Positions 28,849 to 33,782 of a DNA stretch of 33,782 nt are shown piece after piece (position 1 is the first letter of the stretch; every line of letters begins with the position of its first letter). A program made the position numbers and the translations under genes. The stretch comes from an uncultured Pseudomonadota bacterium (GTDB lineage: Bacteria > Myxococcota_A > UBA796 > JAFGLY01). The notes beneath the pieces were generated by a model. The model was not told the origin of the DNA. It did no database searches and saw nothing but the letters and a program-made list of their open reading frames with translations. The DNA lies in contig CALDOK010000097.1 in assembly GCA_937912125.1 (NCBI GenBank), forward strand, positions 1 through 33,782, written 5' to 3'.

Positions 28849-31002
28849 TCAGCGCCCCCGTTCTTCATCCAGCGCCAACCCCGCGCGGGCGTGCAGGCTC
28901 TGCAGCTCGGCCTGGTCGGGGAACAGGCGCGCCACCGGGCGCACGGTGCGGACGGCCTCTGCGTTGCGGCCCACCTCGAGCAGGCAGTCGGTGAGCACCG
29001 CCCGCAGCGGCACATGGTAGGGGTCCAGCCGCACGGCGTCCTGCAGGCGCTCGATGGCGCGGTCGGCTTCTCCCTGGGCCCACAGCACCTGGGCCGAGGT
29101 GGACATGGCCCACACCGAGCCGGGCTGCTGGATCAACGCCCGCTCTGCGTAGTCGCTGGCTTCGTCCAGGCGGCCATCGGCCAGGGCCAGCTCGGCCCGG
29201 GTGAGCAGCAGCTCGGCGTGGTCCGGGTAGATGTCCAGCCAGGTCGCGGCCAGCAGATCGGCCTCGGTGCGGTCACCGCGGCCCATGGCAGCGCGCACCA
29301 GGCCCGACATGGCCTCGGGGGAGGCGGGCTGGATGTCCATGGCTTCCTGGTACCAGCCCTTGGCCTCGGTCCAGTCGCCCATGCTGGCGGCGAGGTCTGC
29401 CAGCTGCAAGGCCACGGTGGCCGAGGGGGAGCGCATGAAGAGGTCGGTGAAGCGCTGGCTGGCTTCGTGCATGTTGCCCCGGCGCCGGGCCAGCTGCGCC
29501 CGCAGCAGGTCCACGCCGAAGGTGTCCGGCAGGCGCTCGTCCAGGCGGTCGATGATGCGCTCGGCCACCCCTGGGGGCGCCGAGGCGATGGCCTGTCTGG
29601 CCCGCCAGGTCAGGGGCACGATGTCGATGACATCGCGGGGATCGATCTCTCCGGCTTCGGAGACCAGATCGCCGCCGACGTAGCCGAGGGCTTGCAGCTG
29701 AGCCAGGGCCGTGGGGTCCAGGGATGCCTCGGGCGCCAAGCCTGGCTCGAGGGCGGCGGTGAAGTCGGCCAGCATCCTCGCTTCGTCCCCGGGCTCCCAG
29801 CCGTCCTGGGGCTCGAAGTCCACGGCGTTGTCCGCGACGTCGTACCAGGCGCCCCAGCCGCCTTCCATGTACCGTCCGCTGGCGTCGGTGTAGGCCAGCA
29901 AGGGCGCGAGCCCCAGGCTGTACTGGCCGGTCAACGCCTCGGCGTAGGCGCGCTCGCTGCCCCCTTCGCGGAGGTCCCTGCCTTGCAGCTCGGGGTGGAG
30001 GTCCAGCCCCGCCAGGTTCAGCAGGGTGGGGGCGATGTCCACGTGGCTGACGGGATCTTCCACCCGGGTGCCGGGCGCGAAGCCGGGGCCGCGGGTGATG
30101 AGGGGTACGCGGATGGTGCCGTCGTGCAGCAGGAAGCCGTGGGTGCGCTCGCCGCCGTCTCCCAGGCCCTCGCCGTGGTCGGCGGTGACCACCACCCAGC
30201 TGTCGGGCCGGGCCTGGTCCCACCAGGTCAGGAAGCGACCGAGCTGGTGGTCGGTGTAGGAGATCTCGCCGTCGTACCGGGCCAGGTCGCAGGCATTGCG
30301 CTTGGCAGAGCGCTCTTCGTTGGGCTTCTCGGCCTCGAGGCCCTCGCAGGCGGGCTCGTCTGGATCGAAGGGCGGCGGTGGGTTGTAGGGCCAGTGGGGG
30401 TCGAAGAAGTGCAGCCACACGAACAGGGGGCCGTCGCCCATGCCGGGCAGGGTGGCCATGGCGTCGTCCACGACTTCGTCGCCCCGGCGCTGATCGCTCC
30501 AGTCCAGCTGGGTGGGCGGGCGCTCGAGGGGGTCGTGGTAGACGGCGAAGCCCTGGTCGAAACCCCAGCGGGCCTGGGTGGGGAAGGCCGAGGTGAACGC
30601 GGCGCAGGCGTAGCCCGCGTCGGTGAAGCGCTCGGCGAGGGTGATCTCCGACTCGCCCAGGTTGAAGTCGCCGTTGTCCCGCACCCCGTGGGACGGCGGG
30701 TTGCGGCCGGTGAGGATGGTGGAGTGGCTGGGGATGGTCAGCGGTGCGGTGCTGTAGGCTCGCTCGAACAGCACGCCTTGGTCCGCCAGCCCGTCCAGCG
30801 TGGGAGTGTGGGCCAGGGCGTAGCCGTAGGCGCCGATGTGGTCCGCGCGGGTGGTGTCGAAGGTGACCAGCAGCACGCTGGGGCGGTCGTCCACCCTGGG
30901 CGCGACCACCGGCGGAGGGGGCTCGGCGGCCGGCGGCTCGCTGGGTGGATCGCACGCGGTGGTCAGCAGGCCGAGCAGTGGGGCGATGGCGAGCCTGATC
31001 AT
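28849..31002 (-). CDS. Sulfatase-fold lipoprotein with C-terminal TPR repeats
   Basis: A 717-residue protein; the ATG at 31002 has GGGAGG 7 bases upstream and opens a lipoprotein signal ending TTAC (Cys17). A Pro-rich linker leads to an alkaline-phosphatase-superfamily domain (about 40-450). Metal ligands are D49 ('VTFDTTRADHIG') and D275-H276 ('ADHGEG'). The nucleophile position is Thr89 in 'PLTIPSH', not Cys/Ser, so it is unlikely to be a formylglycine sulfatase; phosphodiester or phosphoethanolamine chemistry is equally possible. The domain ends 'LQALGYVGGD', as does the GT-C fusion protein. Residues about 480-705 are TPR-like helical repeats ('LLLTRAELALADGRLDEASDYAERAL'-type, 34-residue spacing). 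It probably sits at the periplasmic or outer face. Confidence 0.88.
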   Translation of the reverse strand: MIRLAIAPLLGLLTTACDPPSEPPAAEPPPPVVAPRVDDRPSVLLVTFDTTRADHIGAYGYALAHTPTLDGLADQGVLFERAYSTAPLTIPSHSTILTGRNPPSHGVRDNGDFNLGESEITLAERFTDAGYACAAFTSAFPTQARWGFDQGFAVYHDPLERPPTQLDWSDQRRGDEVVDDAMATLPGMGDGPLFVWLHFFDPHWPYNPPPPFDPDEPACEGLEAEKPNEERSAKRNACDLARYDGEISYTDHQLGRFLTWWDQARPDSWVVVTADHGEGLGDGGERTHGFLLHDGTIRVPLITRGPGFAPGTRVEDPVSHVDIAPTLLNLAGLDLHPELQGRDLREGGSERAYAEALTGQYSLGLAPLLAYTDASGRYMEGGWGAWYDVADNAVDFEPQDGWEPGDEARMLADFTAALEPGLAPEASLDPTALAQLQALGYVGGDLVSEAGEIDPRDVIDIVPLTWRARQAIASAPPGVAERIIDRLDERLPDTFGVDLLRAQLARRRGNMHEASQRFTDLFMRSPSATVALQLADLAASMGDWTEAKGWYQEAMDIQPASPEAMSGLVRAAMGRGDRTEADLLAATWLDIYPDHAELLLTRAELALADGRLDEASDYAERALIQQPGSVWAMSTSAQVLWAQGEADRAIERLQDAVRLDPYHVPLRAVLTDCLLEVGRNAEAVRTVRPVARLFPDQAELQSLHARAGLALDEERGR

Positions 31003-31063
31003 GGGTGTCCTCCCTGCCAGGGTGGGCTCAGCCCCGCCCATGGATCCCTCGGGAGCGAGGGAC

Positions 31064-31603
31064 TCAGCGCCCCTGTTCCCAGCCCTCGAGGGTGCCCGAG
31101 ATGCGCCGGAGGCTGCGGGCGTCGGAGGCCTGTTCTTCGGGCTGACTCAGCAGGCGCAGCAGGGCCTGGTTGCCCGTGCTGAGCTGGCGGTTCATGGCGC
31201 TGAGCAGCAGCCGGCGGAACATGTCGCCCCGGGGCCCGGGATCGTCCACGATGCGCTGGTAGTGGTCGCGGTCCATGATGTTCACCCGCGCGGGGGTGAG
31301 GGCCAGGCAGGTGGCGCTGCGGCTCGAGCCGTCGATCAGCCCCATGTGGCCGAACATGGTGGGGGCTTGCAGCTGGGCCAGGTCTTGCTCGACGCCCAGG
31401 TAGTCGCGCATGCGGACCTGCACCTGACCCTCGAGCAGGAAGTACAGATCCTGGGAGGGGGCGCCCTCTTGGCAGATCAGGTCGCCGGGCTCGGCGCGGT
31501 GGGAGAAGCAGCCGTGGATGATCGCCTCGAGCTCGTGCTGCAGCTCGGGGCCCAGGGCGTGGCTGGCCAGCAGGAAGCGGGCGGCGTCGAGGGGGGTGCT
31601 CAC
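31064..31603 (-). CDS. Cyclic-nucleotide-binding-domain protein (second of pair)
   Basis: A 179-residue protein. The GTG at 31603 overlaps the stop of the previous gene (GTGA); the upstream open frame is that gene's shadow. It holds one cNMP-binding beta-barrel: 'RAEPGDLICQEGAPSQDLYFLLEGQVQV', shown here as overlapping pieces 'PGDLICQEG' and 'LYFLLEGQV', then 'FGHMGLIDGSSRSATCLA' in the phosphate-binding cassette, where the usual G-E-x-A/S-L is altered to G-H-M-G-L. The Glu that contacts ribose is therefore replaced by His, which may weaken nucleotide binding. The short C-terminal helices hold no HTH, so it is not a CRP-type regulator. Confidence 0.8.
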   Translation of the reverse strand: MSTPLDAARFLLASHALGPELQHELEAIIHGCFSHRAEPGDLICQEGAPSQDLYFLLEGQVQVRMRDYLGVEQDLAQLQAPTMFGHMGLIDGSSRSATCLALTPARVNIMDRDHYQRIVDDPGPRGDMFRRLLLSAMNRQLSTGNQALLRLLSQPEEQASDARSLRRISGTLEGWEQGR

Positions 31604-32136
31604 AGGATGCCTCCCAGGATCTTGGCCAGGCGCTCGCGGAAGGACGCGCGGCCCCCGGACGGGACGTCCTGGGTGACGCTGGCCTCGGCCCGCTGTTGCT
31701 GCCACGCCTTGCGCATGGCCAGGTTGGTGGCGCGGATGCGACGGGCGCTGGTGGCCATCAGGTGTTGCTGGGCCAGGCACAGGGCGCGGGTGCCGCGGGC
31801 CTTGTCCAGGAAGTCGTGATCGATGAGCAGGGCCAGGCTGGGTACCTCGGCCAGCACCGTGGCGTTGCGCACGGAGCCGGGCAGGAACAGGCCGGACTCG
31901 CCCACCACCTCGCCCGGCCAGACATCGCCCACCGCGCGCGGGCCGCGATCCGTCGCGACCGAGACGCTGAAGCGACCGTCCAGCAGCAGCAGGGCGTAGT
32001 CGGCAGGATCGCCCTGGCCGAACACGGGCTGGCCGAGCTCGAAGTGGACCCGCGCGGCCATGCGCTCCAGCTCGGCGAGCTGATCGGGGGGAATGGAGCG
32101 GAAGGGGCGCAGGCCCTCGGCAGTGCTGGGCGCCAT
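31600..32136 (-). CDS. Cyclic-nucleotide-binding-domain protein (first of pair)
   Basis: A 178-residue protein with GAGGAG upstream of the ATG. One cNMP-binding domain covers about residues 10-125: 'GQPVFGQGDPADYALLLLDG', then 'GEVVGESGLFLPGSVRNATV'. Here the cassette keeps G-E-S-G-L followed by R-N-A-T, close to the canonical G-E-x-A-L...R-x-A. The C-terminal 50 residues are helical and basic, without a recognisable HTH or enzyme domain. It overlaps the second domain gene by 4 bases; together they look like a regulatory heterodimer for an unknown effector. The MtfA-like gene is 24 bases upstream on the same strand, so the three may be one operon. Confidence 0.82.
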   Translation of the reverse strand: MAPSTAEGLRPFRSIPPDQLAELERMAARVHFELGQPVFGQGDPADYALLLLDGRFSVSVATDRGPRAVGDVWPGEVVGESGLFLPGSVRNATVLAEVPSLALLIDHDFLDKARGTRALCLAQQHLMATSARRIRATNLAMRKAWQQQRAEASVTQDVPSGGRASFRERLAKILGGIL

Positions 32137-32160
32137 GGGGATCTCCTCGTCGTCCCGGTC

Positions 32161-32940
32161 TTAACCCGGCTGCCTGCGACGCTCGGCCGGGTCCTGCCGG
32201 AAGTAGCCCTGCAGCACCTCGTACAGCTCGGGCGCCTCGCGGCGCAGGCGCGCGCCCTGCTCGAAGAAGACCTCCACCGCCACGGCGAAGAACTCCTCCG
32301 GCGCGCTGGCCCCATAGGGGCGCAGCAGGCCGTCGCGCCCCCGGGCCAGGTCCCGCTGCAGGGCCTCGTACTCCTTCATCATCGTCCGGTACCAGCGCGG
32401 GTAGTCGGTGGGTGCCTCGAGGGGCGGGACGCCGTCGGCGGCGCCATCGAGCATGTCCAGCTTGTGGGCGAACTCGTGGTAGACCACGTTGTGGCCGTCG
32501 TGGGGCCGGCGCGCTCCCTGCAGCGCGGCGTCCCAGGACAGCACCACCGGCCCCCGCAGCCAGGCCTCGCCCAGGCGCTGGGATGGTTCCTGGGTGACCA
32601 CGCCGCCGTCGAGCTGGCTGGGGCGTCCCCCCGTGTAGGTGTGCGGGTAGACCAGGATGTCGCGCACGTTTGGGTAGTAGTCGTGCTCGAGGCCCAGCAG
32701 CAGCATGGCGGCCTGGCCTGCGATGGTGAGCTTGATGCGATCGTCCAGCTCGAGGCCGGCGCAGCCCTGCCAGCGCTTCTCGGCCAGCATCACTCGTACG
32801 ATGCCCTCGAGCCGCTCCCGCTCGGCGGGCTCCAGGGTGGGCCAGGGGCCCAGCTCGTGCTGCAGGATGGTACGCCAGCCTTCGGGGAAGGGCTCGGCCA
32901 GGAGCCGGGCGCGCTTGCGACGGGTGAGCCAGTGGAACAT
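32161..32940 (-). CDS. mtfA: MtfA-like zinc peptidase (M90)
   Basis: A 259-residue protein of the MtfA/M90 family. The zinc motif is H155-E156-F-A-H159 in 'VVYHEFAHKLDMLDG', and the third ligand region 'PEEFFAVAVEVFFEQ' is intact. The N-terminal half has 'FHWLTRRKRARLLAEPFPEGW', here as the pieces 'FHWLTRRKR' and 'EPFPEGW', typical of the family. The length fits E. coli MtfA (about 265). In enterobacteria MtfA binds the repressor Mlc (DgsA) and affects glucose uptake; no Mlc or PTS gene is here, so only the peptidase assignment is safe. No signal peptide, so it is cytoplasmic. Confidence 0.9.
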   Translation of the reverse strand: MFHWLTRRKRARLLAEPFPEGWRTILQHELGPWPTLEPAERERLEGIVRVMLAEKRWQGCAGLELDDRIKLTIAGQAAMLLLGLEHDYYPNVRDILVYPHTYTGGRPSQLDGGVVTQEPSQRLGEAWLRGPVVLSWDAALQGARRPHDGHNVVYHEFAHKLDMLDGAADGVPPLEAPTDYPRWYRTMMKEYEALQRDLARGRDGLLRPYGASAPEEFFAVAVEVFFEQGARLRREAPELYEVLQGYFRQDPAERRRQPG

Positions 32941-33005
32941 GCCAGCAGGCTATCCGCTCCGGCGCGGCTCGGTGCGCTCGGCGGCGGGTTGGTTATGGAC
33001 CCCCC

Positions 33006-33485
33006 ATGAAGCTCATCCCCCGCATGCGCCGTCCCATCCGTTCCATGCGCGCCCGCGTGGGCGATGACGACCCGCGCCTGTCCGAGCCGGAGCGGCGCAC
33101 ACCGGTCACCATGGACAAGCGCGGGGGCATGGCGCGCGACGACCGCGAGCCTTCCGGGGCCGTGTTCGGCCTGGGGTCCCGCTTTCGCCTGCCTCAGCAC
33201 GGCGTGGATCACATCGATCTGGGCGCCGGGCCCGCGTCGCGTCCGTACCGCGTCACCGTCATCCAGAAGAGCCAGGCCCATCGTATGCTCGGCCTGCCGC
33301 TGCTGCGGCTCGAGGTCGTCGTGAAGCGCCGGGGCCAGGCCTACCGGGTGCTCGAGCCCAGCACCTCGCGCTTCCGCATGCGCTCGAAGGCCACGGCTGA
33401 TGAGGGCACTGATCCGCGCTTCCACACCGCAGGGCGCGGCGGCCCCAAGGTCATGCTCGAGCCCGACGAGGGCGACGAGCGCTGA
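33006..33485 (+). CDS. Basic hypothetical protein
   Basis: A 159-residue protein that I do not recognise. It begins MKLIPRMRRPIRSMRARVG, strongly basic, with no signal peptide or membrane segment. A central stretch ('YRVTVIQKSQAHRMLG', 'LRLEVVVKRRGQAYRVLEPS') could form a small beta-sheet. The tail is charged. It starts 66 bases from the divergent MtfA-like gene. The ATG lacks a clear Shine-Dalgarno site. The frame is in GC-rich codon usage like its neighbours, which supports coding, but function is unknown. Confidence 0.5.
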   Translation: MKLIPRMRRPIRSMRARVGDDDPRLSEPERRTPVTMDKRGGMARDDREPSGAVFGLGSRFRLPQHGVDHIDLGAGPASRPYRVTVIQKSQAHRMLGLPLLRLEVVVKRRGQAYRVLEPSTSRFRMRSKATADEGTDPRFHTAGRGGPKVMLEPDEGDER

Positions 33486-33492
33486 GCAAAAG

Positions 33493-33523
33493 CGGCCCAC
33501 AGGCGCTGAGCGCCCATGGGCCG
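33493..33523 (-). terminator. Intrinsic terminator between convergent genes
   Basis: CGGCCCA-CA-GGCGC-TGA-GCGCC-CA-TGGGCCG folds into a 12-pair stem with an internal CA/CA mismatch and a 3-base loop. On the minus strand it is followed by CTTTTG, a short U-tract, so it best fits the EGDAAP-repeat gene reading leftward; it may also stop the plus-strand gene ending at 33485. Confidence 0.6.
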
Positions 33524-33545
33524 AGCTCGAGGGCCTAGGCCCTGG

Positions 33546-33782
33546 CTACTTGCTGGACTTGAGGGGCTTGCCTTCGGACTTCTCGGCGGTGCCGCCGGAG
33601 GTCTTGGTGTTGGCTTCCTTGGCGGTGCCAGCGGAGGTCTTGGTGTTGGCTTCCATGGCTTCGCCACCGGAGGTCTTCACCACCGGGCCGGCCGGGGCCG
33701 CGGCGGGGGCAGCAGCAGCGTCGCCTTCGGGGGCAGCGTCGCCTTCGGGGGCAGCGTCGCCTTCGGGGGCAGCGTCGCCTTC
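33546..33782 (-). CDS. C-terminus of EGDAAP-repeat low-complexity protein (partial)
   Basis: The window ends inside this gene; only the last 78 residues are visible and the start lies beyond 33782. It opens with four EGDAAP-type units encoded by an 18-bp DNA repeat (33710-33782), then an Ala/Pro stretch. Two similar 12-residue units follow ('NTKTSAGTAKEA' and 'NTKTSGGTAEKS'), and it ends GKPLKSSK. Composition is acidic then lysine-rich. Such tails are seen on secreted or DNA-binding proteins with disordered termini, but the main domain is not visible and I assign no function. Confidence 0.65.
   Translation of the reverse strand, partial: EGDAAPEGDAAPEGDAAPEGDAAAAPAAAPAGPVVKTSGGEAMEANTKTSAGTAKEANTKTSGGTAEKSEGKPLKSSK

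Noticed and set aside
28849..31002. Genuine formylglycine sulfatase
   Set aside because: The nucleophile position is Thr and the C/S-x-P-x-R signature is absent; the fold alone does not define sulfate ester chemistry.

Overview
The window comes from a very GC-rich bacterium. Dense codon-biased genes, many lipoproteins, FG-GAP/VCBS proteins with MopE-type DxDxDG repeats, alkaline-phosphatase-superfamily 'sulfatases' ending in an LGYV motif, and a secreted TldD/TldE-like pair all suggest a Myxococcota-type (former Deltaproteobacteria) organism. That placement is inference from gene content; no rRNA or other marker gene is present. The organism reads UGA as selenocysteine: its own selD carries an in-frame TGA at the active-site position, followed by a SECIS-like hairpin.

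Layout. 1-376: a 63-bp tandem repeat with two hairpins per unit, then a short leader. 377-1494 (+): an outer-membrane barrel and a translationally coupled ASH/HYDIN-domain lipoprotein. 1551-9322 (-): a 1436-residue fusion of a GT-C membrane glycosyltransferase with a sulfatase-fold domain, and an overlapping pair of exported TldE-like and TldD-like proteins. 9451-13903 (+): an exported methyltransferase-fold lipoprotein followed by four overlapping genes for cobalamin methyl transfer (corrinoid protein, homocysteine methyltransferase, MetH-type activation domain, MttB-like methyltransferase). 13927-15741 (+): a GNAT acetyltransferase fused to an HDAC-type deacetylase. 15892-20227: a divergent pair (lipoprotein esterase; FG-GAP/UnbV lipoprotein) and a frameshifted CPBP protease. 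20379-21862 (+): a small Cys-rich lipoprotein and a radical SAM protein. 21896-25600 (-): selD, a hypothetical exported protein, an M23 peptidase and a radical SAM/SPASM-like enzyme. 25601-28827: an island that looks lower in GC, with a regulatory gap, a hemolysin-type Ca-repeat protein whose signal peptide is out of frame because of a C10 tract, and a second FG-GAP/MopE lipoprotein. 28849-32940 (-): a sulfatase-TPR lipoprotein, two overlapping cyclic-nucleotide-binding proteins and an MtfA-like peptidase. 33006-33782: a basic hypothetical protein, and the C-terminus of an EGDAAP-repeat protein.

The most coherent system is 10253-13903. It looks like methionine synthase (MetH) split into single-domain proteins, with the methyl-folate domain replaced by an MttB-family enzyme. 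The implied route takes a methyl group from a quaternary or tertiary amine, through a corrinoid, directly to homocysteine. The rest of the window is mostly cell-envelope and exported proteins of unknown substrate.
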